Positions 1-5,156 of a stretch of DNA of 5,359 nucleotides are shown here, piece by piece. The first letter of the stretch is position 1; each line of letters begins with the position of its first letter. Location: assembly GCA_030594905.1 (NCBI GenBank), contig JAUVEF010000092.1, positions 1-5,359 on the forward strand, in the 5' to 3' direction. The translations under genes were made by a program, and so were the position numbers. The notes under the pieces are model-generated. The model did not search any database. It saw only the letters and a program-made list of their open reading frames with translations, and had not been told where the DNA came from. Source of the stretch: Methanosarcinales archaeon (GTDB lineage Archaea > Halobacteriota > Methanosarcinia > Methanosarcinales > Methanogasteraceae).

Positions 1-192
1 GCTGATGCACCCGTAATGAATAAACCAACCTTCGAAATCACTGCATCGATTGGTTCAGTTCTCCTCCTTGTCATGATGTGCGTCATGTTTGACCGTACGG
101 GAGCCACGGCACTTGGATCCGTGATCTCACTTCTCGTTTTCACCCTTGTAATCAGCGCGGCGGGCTTTAAACTGGCTAATTTTGAGGAGTGA
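1..192 (+). CDS. small two-helix membrane protein, 5' end possibly outside the window
   Basis: The frame is open from the first base of the window to a TGA at 190-192, giving 63 codons. The first Met is at base 16, which would make a 58-residue protein (MNKPTFEITA...), but no Shine-Dalgarno is visible before it, so the reading frame may start further upstream. Two hydrophobic stretches are visible, about residues 13-30 (around SVLLLVMMCVMF) and 35-56 (around VISLLVFTLVISAAGF). They are joined by a short polar turn with DRTG, and the protein ends in a short acidic tail. This predicts a helical hairpin in the cytoplasmic membrane, or the last two helices of a larger membrane protein. The stop lies six bases before the TTG of the next gene, whose ribosome binding site overlaps the end of this frame, so the two are probably co-transcribed. 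I do not recognise a family. Confidence 0.55.
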   Translation, partial: ADAPVMNKPTFEITASIGSVLLLVMMCVMFDRTGATALGSVISLLVFTLVISAAGFKLANFEE

Positions 193-193
193 A
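184..193 (+). promoter_or_regulatory. ribosome binding site supporting the TTG start at 199
   Basis: GAGGAGTGA sits just before the TTG at 199 and resembles the anti-16S consensus GGAGGTGA. It overlaps the stop codon of the upstream membrane-protein frame, which suggests translational coupling. No ATG lies nearby in the downstream frame that would give a better N-terminus for the YjbQ-like protein. Confidence 0.55.
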
Positions 194-198
194 CGATT

Positions 199-618
199 TT
201 GGGCGTCAGCACTCGGTACCTGAATTTCCCGACAACAGGGGACGTAGATATCATAGACATAACAAAGGAAGTCTCAGGTGCGCTCTCAAAGTCAAAACTC
301 ACCGACGGGGTCGTTACGGTATTTGTGCCGGGTGCCACTGGTGCCGTGACAACAATTGAGTACGAATCCGGATTGGTTTCAGATTTTAAGGCTATGCTTG
401 AGCGGATTGCTCCACAGGGAATTGAATATATGCATAATTTGAAGTGGGGTGATGGTAACGGGCATTCTCACGTACGGGCGTCTCTGCTCAGTCCAAGCTT
501 GTCTATACCGTTTGCCAGTGGCACCATGATGCTCGGGACATGGCAACAGATCATATTCATCGATCTGGACAATCACCCACGAGACCGAGAGCTGATCGTG
601 CAAATCGTGGGTGAATGA
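199..618 (+). CDS. YjbQ/UPF0047 family protein (secondary thiamine-phosphate synthase type)
   Basis: This 139-residue protein matches the whole length of the UPF0047/YjbQ family (about 130-140 residues). The visible family signature runs from about residue 79 to 128: HN, then DGNGHSHVRASLL, PSLSIPF, LGTWQQIIFIDLD and a PRDR tail. The Asp85/Asn87/His89/His91 cluster is the likely ligand or metal site. The N-terminal half carries the VPGATGAVTTIEY strand-loop, which corresponds to the GSTxAItxxE region of the family. Members such as E. coli YjbQ have a weak thiamine-phosphate synthase activity, but their main cellular role is unsettled, so the enzyme name should be read as a family label. No signal peptide is seen, so the protein is probably cytosolic. 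The start is TTG, backed by a good upstream ribosome binding site. It follows a small membrane-protein frame by six bases and converges on the tubulin-like gene with a 47-base gap. Confidence 0.88.
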   Translation: MGVSTRYLNFPTTGDVDIIDITKEVSGALSKSKLTDGVVTVFVPGATGAVTTIEYESGLVSDFKAMLERIAPQGIEYMHNLKWGDGNGHSHVRASLLSPSLSIPFASGTMMLGTWQQIIFIDLDNHPRDRELIVQIVGE

Positions 619-638
619 TAGGTGAAACGGGCGAATAC

Positions 639-665
639 GATAAAACACGCCGGGTCCCGGTTATC
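639..665 (-). terminator. possible hairpin between convergent genes
   Basis: In the gap between the yjbQ-like and tubulin-like stops, GATAA (639-643) can pair with TTATC (661-665), enclosing CCGG-gtc-CCGG (650-653 with 657-660). Read on the minus strand, the small GC-rich hairpin is followed by a GTTTTATC run, which could help end the tubulin-like transcript. The stems are short and the internal loop is lopsided, so this is only a candidate. Confidence 0.25.
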
Positions 666-1964
666 TTAGTTACTCAGCCGTTCAACAACGTCGTCGATGT
701 GTGCCATATAATCTCGCAGATTCTGCTCGATCCGATCCAGCTCCTTTGTAGACAGGCTCACGTCGTCGCCAAACTGCTCGAGCGAGATCTCGCCGTCCTT
801 TGCGTTGAGTTCGAGCAACTCTCCGAACATCAGGTATTTTTCGAAGGATTCGGGGACCAGTTTATCGAGTTTGAACCCTCCAAGCAGAAGAAGCACGTCA
901 AACGTCTCTATATCATCTTCAACGAAAGTCACGGTCGAATAACGCAGTTTCCCGATGATGTTCTCTTCTATCCACTCTTTGAACGCGTGATCCACCGCTC
1001 GCTGCTCAAACTGCCCGAGATTGAAGTGGCGCTTTGGCACACGCACGATCAGCCAGACCATCGTAGCGGTGCTGATATCCATCGGGAAGAATGCATTCTC
1101 TGCAGCGTCGTCGAACGCGGATTCGAGGCTGATTAAGTCAACGTCGTTTCCCAGGGACATGCATGGCGTAGCATGGTAGACTCCAATATGTGATGGAAAG
1201 ACGATATAATCGTTGACATCGATCACACGGTTTGTATTCTTCCTTCCGGGCGCCATTATCAGATCAATCGCCTGCGCGATCAGTTTATTGATCTCAAAGT
1301 AATAATTAGACTCACTCTCCATGAGTTCAACCCGCTTTCCAAGGGTCGTGTTGTCAACGAGCAGCACCATATCCGCGTTCTGGTGGGCGTCATCGCCGTA
1401 TTTTAGCAACCTGGACAACCCGCAAACCGCATTGAAATGACGATGGTCTGCCTCAATCAAATCAGGCCACACACAGAGCGCAAAATGCTTGTGTCCGGCA
1501 GCAGCCCTCCCAGATCCATGTTTCATCTGGTCGATGAGGTACGGGATGCTACCGTTGCCAGTTCCGCCACCAAGCGTCATGATATCGAACATCGCATCGC
1601 CGCTGGCAAGCCCGAGACCCTCAACCCTCCGTCGTATGATCTCATCGAAATCGATTCTTGCCTCATTCTCCCCCACCTTCCAGAAATTCCCTGTCCCGGT
1701 GCTCTGCCTACCAAATAGCTGTACACGCTCTCTCCGGATCGTTTCGAGGATCTTTGATTCTTTATCCCCAAGATGCTCTGCGATTTCGTCGAGTACTTTC
1801 TTCAAATCAGCTCTTGCGCTGTTAAGTAGCAAAATTCTATCTGCAATCGCCTCGTTTTTCATGCTTGCAAAATACAGGGCTGCGATCCTGCCCGCCCCTT
1901 CACCTGATGCGATCAAGCTCCATTTTGTATAATCATCCGAATTCACTGGTGCTGCAGCCATCAT
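666..1964 (-). CDS. tubulin/FtsZ-superfamily GTPase, non-canonical
   Basis: The 432-residue protein carries the G-box GGGTGNGS (residues 132-139), the defining GTP-phosphate-binding loop (T4) of tubulins, FtsZ and CetZ. A GEGAGR loop at 21-26 fits the N-terminal T1 nucleotide loop. LLVDNTTL around 201-208 fits the strand and loop after the sugar site. VIDVND at 247-252 sits where the T7 synergy loop is expected, with Asp249 and Asp252 aligning to the two catalytic acidic positions of FtsZ NVDFAD. The second domain (about 255-400) has the alternating strands and helices expected for the activation domain, and the last 25 residues look helical. The length is nearer tubulin/CetZ than the core of FtsZ (about 350-380). 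Overall similarity to FtsZ1/FtsZ2 looks low, so it may be CetZ-like, an FtsZl-type membrane-remodelling family, or an uncharacterised branch. The likely role is a GTP-dependent cytoplasmic filament. Two adjacent ATG codons (1964 and 1961) compete as start. Neither has a Shine-Dalgarno, and a TATA element about 28 bases upstream suggests a leaderless mRNA. Confidence 0.85.
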   Translation of the reverse strand: MMAAAPVNSDDYTKWSLIASGEGAGRIAALYFASMKNEAIADRILLLNSARADLKKVLDEIAEHLGDKESKILETIRRERVQLFGRQSTGTGNFWKVGENEARIDFDEIIRRRVEGLGLASGDAMFDIMTLGGGTGNGSIPYLIDQMKHGSGRAAAGHKHFALCVWPDLIEADHRHFNAVCGLSRLLKYGDDAHQNADMVLLVDNTTLGKRVELMESESNYYFEINKLIAQAIDLIMAPGRKNTNRVIDVNDYIVFPSHIGVYHATPCMSLGNDVDLISLESAFDDAAENAFFPMDISTATMVWLIVRVPKRHFNLGQFEQRAVDHAFKEWIEENIIGKLRYSTVTFVEDDIETFDVLLLLGGFKLDKLVPESFEKYLMFGELLELNAKDGEISLEQFGDDVSLSTKELDRIEQNLRDYMAHIDDVVERLSN

Positions 1965-1989
1965 TCAATATTATGATCTGATGATACTT

Positions 1990-1999
1990 GAATATATGG
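1990..1999 (-). promoter_or_regulatory. TATA element for the tubulin-like gene
   Basis: On the minus strand this reads CCATATATTC, a plausible archaeal TATA box. Transcription starting about 25 bases downstream would begin within a few bases of the ATG at 1964. That fits the lack of a ribosome binding site and points to a leaderless or near-leaderless transcript. No start site has been mapped, so this rests on sequence and spacing only. Confidence 0.45.
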
Positions 2000-2017
2000 A
2001 ATATGTGCTATGGAACA

Positions 2018-2052
2018 GAGTTATATGGGACACCAGCAACAAGGTTTAAGTA
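2018..2052 (+). promoter_or_regulatory. candidate cdhC promoter, two alternative TATA elements
   Basis: Two TATA-like elements precede cdhC. TTATATGG (2021-2028) would give a leader of about 40 bases. TTTAAGTA (2045-2052), preceded by the purine-rich CAACAAGG, would give a leader of about 20 bases that still includes the ribosome binding site. The second looks closer to the methanogen TTTAWATA consensus, but I cannot choose firmly. Both lie in the 127-bp region shared with the divergent tubulin-like gene. Confidence 0.4.
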
Positions 2053-2079
2053 GATTGTCATGATTCATCATTTAATTTC

Positions 2080-2085
2080 AGGAGG
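2080..2085 (+). promoter_or_regulatory. strong Shine-Dalgarno of cdhC
   Basis: AGGAGG lies six bases before the ATG at 2092. It is the strongest ribosome binding site in the window, which fits a highly expressed metabolic enzyme, and it fixes the start codon. Confidence 0.85.
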
Positions 2086-2091
2086 CACCCA

Positions 2092-3513
2092 ATGGCAGAC
2101 GAATTCCCATTTGAGTTATCCCCCATGTTTGAAGGGGAAAGGATCCGAAAAGACAGCGTGTATATCGAACTTGCAGGACCGAAGAGCACGGGCTTTGAGC
2201 TGGTACGTGCTGCAGAGATGGACGAGATCGAGGACGGCGACTTCACCCTGATCGGACCAGACATCTCTGAGATGGCAGAGGGCGACCGGTATCCGTTTGC
2301 AATGATCTACCGGATCGCAGGCAGTGCAGTGGAGCCAGACCTTGAGGCGATCGTTGAACGCCGAAATCACGATTTTCAAAATTATGTGAGCGGTCTTATG
2401 CATCTGAACCAGCGATATGATATCTGGCTTCGTATCAGCAAGGATGCGGTCGCTAAGGGACTTAATTCATTTGAATCCATCGCAAAAGCGACCATGATGC
2501 TTTTTAAGAACGAATTGCCATTTATAGAGAAGATGGACGTACTCTACATCACAGACGCAGAAGAGATCGAAAAACGGTTACCTGAAGTAAAGGCAATATA
2601 TGAGACAAGAGATGCCAGAACACGCGATCTGCACGACGAGGATGTGGATACGTTCTATGGATGTACGCTCTGCCAATCATTCGCCCCGACAAACGTCTGC
2701 GTTGTAACACCAGATCGTGTCTCGCTCTGCGGCGCGATCAACTGGTTCGACGGGAGAGCCGCCGCGAAGGTTGATCCGGAAGGCCCACAGTTCGCGATCG
2801 AGAAAGGAGAGTGTCTCGATGAAATGAGCGGCGAATACGCAGGTGTCAACGAGTCTGCCGCCTCGCTCTCGCAAGGCGAGTATTCCCGCATCAAATTGCA
2901 CTCGTTCTTCGAGTATCCGCACACATCCTGCGGCTGTTTCGAGGTCGTTGGCTTTTACATCCCCGAACTTGATGTCATCGCGTGGGTGGACCGCGATTAC
3001 GCAAAACCTGCTCCGAATGGGCTTACGTTCGCGAACATGGCGGGGCAAACCGGCGGCGGCAAGCAGATCGTTGGTTTCCTCGGGATCGGGATCAATTACT
3101 TCAGGTCCCCGAAGTTCATCGCTGCAGATGGCGGCTGGAACCGGGTGGGCTGGATGCCAAAGCACCTCAAGGACAGGGTGCTTGACGATATCCCGGGGGA
3201 TATCGTGAACGCGATCGCAACTGAGGAGGATGCAACCGATCTTGACTCATTGAAGGCGTTTTTGACCGAGAAGAATCATCCAATCGTTTCCGAATGGAAA
3301 GAAAAGGAGGCAGCAAAGAAAAAGGAGAAGGGGGCGAAAGAACCAGGCGTTTCTGCCGCGGTAGCGCCAGAGGTGATGCCCGCTATGTCGCTGCCTGCAG
3401 GGTTTGTTGGATCGGGGTCTGTCGGGTCGGGCGGCGGAGTCCGACTGATCCTGAAGAATGCCAAAATCACTATTGGTCAGGTGATTGTGAAGCAGGATGA
3501 GGACGAAGATTGA
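2092..3513 (+). CDS. cdhC: acetyl-CoA decarbonylase/synthase complex subunit beta (acetyl-CoA synthase)
   Basis: CdhC carries the Ni-Fe-S A-cluster that makes or cleaves acetyl-CoA from a methyl group (delivered by the corrinoid protein CdhD/CdhE), CO (from CdhA/B) and CoA. It is cytosolic. At 473 residues it has the usual length of archaeal CdhC, which lacks the N-terminal CO-channel domain of bacterial AcsB. All A-cluster ligands are visible. Cys191, Cys194, Cys203 and Cys213 follow the C-x2-C-x8-C-x9-C pattern that binds the [4Fe-4S] cluster. Cys280-Gly-Cys282 is the distal-nickel Cys-Gly-Cys motif. The family block around 315-335 (NMAGQTGGGKQIVGFLGIG) and FRSPKFIAADGGW follow. Residues 402-416 form a Lys/Glu-rich linker, then an Ala/Pro/Gly/Ser-rich stretch leads to a conserved terminal strand (RLILKNAKITIGQV) and an acidic tail. 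The ATG has a strong ribosome binding site. cdhC is commonly part of a cdhABCDE-type operon, but here the upstream neighbour is divergent and no cdh gene follows within the window. Confidence 0.97.
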   Translation: MADEFPFELSPMFEGERIRKDSVYIELAGPKSTGFELVRAAEMDEIEDGDFTLIGPDISEMAEGDRYPFAMIYRIAGSAVEPDLEAIVERRNHDFQNYVSGLMHLNQRYDIWLRISKDAVAKGLNSFESIAKATMMLFKNELPFIEKMDVLYITDAEEIEKRLPEVKAIYETRDARTRDLHDEDVDTFYGCTLCQSFAPTNVCVVTPDRVSLCGAINWFDGRAAAKVDPEGPQFAIEKGECLDEMSGEYAGVNESAASLSQGEYSRIKLHSFFEYPHTSCGCFEVVGFYIPELDVIAWVDRDYAKPAPNGLTFANMAGQTGGGKQIVGFLGIGINYFRSPKFIAADGGWNRVGWMPKHLKDRVLDDIPGDIVNAIATEEDATDLDSLKAFLTEKNHPIVSEWKEKEAAKKKEKGAKEPGVSAAVAPEVMPAMSLPAGFVGSGSVGSGGGVRLILKNAKITIGQVIVKQDEDED

Positions 3514-3537
3514 TTGATCGCGTCGCTTCACCGGAGT

Positions 3538-3590
3538 CATTGTGCTTCATATCGGATCTGATATCCATAGAGAGCACTTGAATGGCAATG
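3538..3590 (+). repeat. nested inverted repeat downstream of cdhC
   Basis: Successive short arms nest around one centre: CATTG (3538-3542) with CAATG (3586-3590), GTGCT (3542-3546) with AGCAC (3573-3577), and ATATC (3549-3553) with GATAT (3560-3564) around a six-base loop. The first two pairs share base 3542, so they cannot both be complete. It starts 25 bases past the cdhC stop and could be a 3' stabilising or processing hairpin. No T-tract follows, so it is not a standard terminator. Confidence 0.35.
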
Positions 3591-3635
3591 GCTGCACCGA
3601 CACCCACATTGTGAAATTGCGGTGGAGGTGTAGCT

Positions 3636-3695
3636 TAAGCCGGTGGTGCCTCATGCAGCTAACCCCCCACGCGGAGCGTAACCACCACCGGGTTA
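3636..3695 (+). repeat. 9-bp perfect inverted repeat, candidate RNA stem-loop
   Basis: CCGGTGGTG (3640-3648) is the exact reverse complement of CACCACCGG (3683-3691). Beyond a single G/G mismatch, TTA-A/T pairing continues outward (3636-3638 with 3693-3695). The 34-base loop contains a small CGC-gga-GCG hairpin (3670-3678) and a run of six C (3663-3668). The flanking GGTGG elements at 3621-3625 and 3702-3706 could also pair with the CCACC run, so alternative folds are possible. Confidence 0.45.
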
Positions 3696-3746
3696 TGAAA
3701 TGGTGGCGGAGGCAGTCGAATACTATTGTCCCAAAGCCGGATCCAT

Positions 3747-3762
3747 CCGAAACCTTTATATA
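3747..3762 (+). promoter_or_regulatory. BRE/TATA promoter of the gar1-tfb operon
   Basis: CCGAAAC (3747-3753), a purine-bearing BRE, directly precedes CTTTATATA (3754-3762), the best archaeal TATA box in the window. Initiation about 25 bases downstream falls near 3784-3788, leaving a leader of roughly 20 bases that includes the gar1 ribosome binding site. The leader region is itself AT-rich (ATATACAATATATAG). Confidence 0.75.
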
Positions 3763-3790
3763 CGGACAATATACAATATATAGTACTTTC

Positions 3791-3799
3791 GGTGAGGTG
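3791..3799 (+). promoter_or_regulatory. ribosome binding site that sets the gar1 TTG start
   Basis: GGTGAGGTG ends five bases before TTG 3805. It matches the GGAGGTG core well, and supports a TTG start over the internal ATG at 3843, which would remove the first conserved strand of Gar1. Confidence 0.6.
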
Positions 3800-3804
3800 T
3801 ATAA

Positions 3805-4047
3805 TTGCAACGACTTGGTATTGTTCAACATCGATTCGGTGCTATGTTGATCGTGAGAAATAGCAAACAAACTCCACCAATCGGTTCAACTGTGGTAACT
3901 AACACAATGAAACGGATTGGGACTGTACAGGAGATCTTCGGACCCGTATCTCACCCATATATCTCTGTTAAAATCAATAAAAGCAGTGGAAAGCATAACG
4001 ATCCGGAATTAGCCATATCCGAGAACCAGAAATTGTATACACTATGA
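3805..4047 (+). CDS. gar1: H/ACA ribonucleoprotein subunit Gar1
   Basis: Gar1 is a small subunit of the archaeal H/ACA RNP. It binds the catalytic pseudouridine synthase Cbf5 and aids substrate turnover during rRNA pseudouridylation. The 80-residue product shows the whole small beta-barrel. An LG...H..GAMLIVR strand pair occupies residues 4-18, PPIGSTVV is at 24-31, and the diagnostic RIGTVQEIFGPVSHPYISVK block is at 37-56. A short polar tail (about 57-80) follows; archaeal Gar1 lacks the Gly-Arg-rich extensions of eukaryotic Gar1. The start is TTG with a ribosome binding site. A strong BRE/TATA promoter lies upstream and tfb follows after nine bases, the gar1-tfb arrangement seen in many euryarchaea. 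Co-expression of the RNA-modification factor and the general transcription factor is inferred from that spacing. Confidence 0.92.
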   Translation: MQRLGIVQHRFGAMLIVRNSKQTPPIGSTVVTNTMKRIGTVQEIFGPVSHPYISVKINKSSGKHNDPELAISENQKLYTL

Positions 4048-4056
4048 GGGGTGGAC

Positions 4057-5046
4057 ATGATAGAAGTTGAACGAGTAATTGAACGTCCTGAAAAGATAAG
4101 GGAACGCATAAAACAGCGCAGGGAACGTGAGCAGGAGCGCGAGGTCTCCGAGTGTCCGGAGTGTCACAGCCGCATTCTTGAACGAGATTATGAGCGTGCC
4201 GAACTCGTCTGTGGTTCGTGTGGGCTGGTCATCGAGACGAATATCATCGATCAAGGACCTGAATGGCGGGCATTTGATAGCGATCAACGTTTGAAGCGAG
4301 CAAGAGTCGGATCGCCGATGACCTATACTATACACGACAAAGGGCTTTCGACAATGATCGACTGGAGGAATCGGGACTCGTATGGCAGAACGATCTCCAC
4401 AAAGAACCGCGCTCAGCTATATCGGCTCAGAAAATGGCAGCGTAGGATTCGTGTCAGCAATGCGACTGAGCGGAACCTTGCATTTGCACTATCCGAGCTT
4501 GACCGGATGGCATCTGCACTCGGGCTGCACCAGAACGTCAGAGAAACTGCTGCCATGGTCTACCGTAAGGCAGTTGAGAAGAACCTGATTCGTGGACGGA
4601 GCATTGAAGGAGTGGCTGCATCAGCGCTGTACGCCTCGTGCCGCCAGTGTTCTGTGCCAAGAACACTTGACGAGATAGGCGAGGTATCCAGAGTGACCCG
4701 AAAGGAGATTGGACGAACCTACCGTTTCGTTGCACGGGAACTCGGGCTGAAACTGAAGCCGACGTCACCGATCGATTATATCCCAAGGTTCTGTTCGGGT
4801 CTCGGGCTTGGTGGTGACGTGCAGGCACGCGGCATCTCGATCCTTCGAGCTGCGACAGAACGGGAACTGACCAGCGGGCGCGGACCTACAGGGGTTGCGG
4901 CGGCTGCGATATATATCGCATCCATCCTCTGCAACCAGCGCAGAACCCAGCGAGAGGTAGCAGAGGTCGCGGGCGTGACCGAGGTGACAATCCGCAATCG
5001 TTATAAAGAGCTTGCAGAGGAACTGGATATTGAGATTGTGCTCTGA
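4057..5046 (+). CDS. tfb: transcription initiation factor IIB (TFB)
   Basis: TFB recruits RNA polymerase to the TBP-TATA complex and recognises the BRE. Counting from ATG 4057 the protein has 329 residues. A highly charged N-terminal segment rich in Arg/Glu (1-31) comes first. The zinc ribbon follows (Cys33, Cys36, Cys52, Cys55, in CPEC and CGSC). Next is the conserved GPEWRAFD start of the B-reader/linker (67-74, continuing to about 110), with the family VGSPMT stretch (84-89). Two cyclin-fold repeats follow: about 130-228 (with [12 protein letters not shown] and [15 protein letters not shown]) and 236-329 (with [16 protein letters not shown]). The second ends in the BRE-contacting helix-turn-helix near 297-319 ([20 protein letters not shown]). 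I prefer ATG 4057 because GAGGGGTG at 4046-4053 then serves as ribosome binding site. An in-frame GTG at 4051 would add two residues but would consume that site. The gene lies nine bases after gar1 and is probably co-transcribed. Confidence 0.96.
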   Translation: MIEVERVIERPEKIRERIKQRREREQEREVSECPECHSRILERDYERAELVCGSCGLVIETNIIDQGPEWRAFDSDQRLKRARVGSPMTYTIHDKGLSTMIDWRNRDSYGRTISTKNRAQLYRLRKWQRRIRVSNATERNLAFALSELDRMASALGLHQNVRETAAMVYRKAVEKNLIRGRSIEGVAASALYASCRQCSVPRTLDEIGEVSRVTRKEIGRTYRFVARELGLKLKPTSPIDYIPRFCSGLGLGGDVQARGISILRAATERELTSGRGPTGVAAAAIYIASILCNQRRTQREVAEVAGVTEVTIRNRYKELAEELDIEIVL

Positions 5047-5156
5047 TTCCAGGTTATAGTATCCACGCGGCTTGCAAGGAATGGGCGATCACTCGCCTTT
5101 CCTCATTTTGTACGTGTTTAGCCAACCACATGATTATACAGATTTTCGGTAATGTC
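5047..5156. other. intergenic stretch between tfb and the transposase, probably containing the IS end
   Basis: Besides the hairpin after tfb, this stretch is AT-rich with no reading frame of note. If the transposase fragment belongs to an insertion sequence, one end of the element must lie at or left of 5157. GGTAATGTCCTAATTT (5148-5163) looks like a possible terminal inverted repeat. The partner end is outside the window, so neither the inverted repeat nor a target duplication can be confirmed. Confidence 0.25.
5077..5110 (+). terminator. hairpin with weak T-tract after tfb
   Basis: AGGAA (5077-5081) pairs with TTCCT (5099-5103) and GGCGA (5084-5088) pairs with TCGCC (5093-5097) around the loop TCAC. 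A bulge and a possible G-T pair lie between the two stems. It lies 30 bases after the tfb stop and is followed by CATTTTG. It is a reasonable transcript end for the gar1-tfb operon, though archaeal termination depends mainly on T-tracts and this one is short. Confidence 0.45.

Larger units (their letters stand above)
3514..3753. other. gap without a convincing gene; repeats and possible RNA structure
   Basis: No reading frame here looks like protein. The longest plus-strand frame (3542-3850) has no domain, no ribosome binding site and a residue mix typical of non-coding DNA, and it runs through the gar1 promoter into gar1. The stretch contains a nested inverted repeat just after cdhC (3538-3590), a 9-bp perfect inverted repeat (3640-3691) and an imperfect 21-base direct repeat (3610-3630 and 3694-3714). 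I found no tRNA T-loop, SRP RNA, RNase P RNA or C/D-box pattern. It may hold the cdhC 3' UTR plus an unrecognised structured RNA, or the remains of a lost gene. Confidence 0.5.

Noticed and set aside
615..1136. A 173-codon plus-strand frame overlapping the end of the tubulin-like gene
   Set aside because: It lies antisense to the region encoding a well-supported superfamily protein, has no recognisable domain, and its His/Arg/Cys-rich composition is what a mirror frame of that coding sequence would give.
1489..1932. A 147-codon plus-strand frame opposite the GTPase domain
   Set aside because: It is Ser/Pro/Leu-rich, has no ribosome binding site or domain, and lies opposite the GGGTG box of the real gene.
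2677..3208. Long alternative frames on both strands inside cdhC
   Set aside because: cdhC is unambiguous across this stretch, with all A-cluster ligands in one frame. The other frames show Arg/Ser/Pro-rich shadow composition.
3600..3714. H/ACA guide RNA next to gar1
   Set aside because: The stem at 3640-3691 has no ACA box at the expected distance on its 3' side and no clear kink-turn pattern in its upper part, so adjacency to gar1 alone is not enough.
3621..3720. Possible tRNA, suggested by GTAGCTTAAGCC resembling a D-arm
   Set aside because: No acceptor stem closes around it, no anticodon stem forms at the right distance, and the only T-loop-like string (AGTCGAATACT) has no paired stem.
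3542..3850. A 102-codon frame in the gap before gar1, and a 107-codon frame opposite it
   Set aside because: Both run through the gar1 promoter and into gar1, have no ribosome binding site, and contain many Trp, Cys and His residues without any family pattern.
4538..4828. Minus-strand frames inside tfb
   Set aside because: They lie opposite the cyclin-fold repeats of a well-supported TFB and show no domain of their own.
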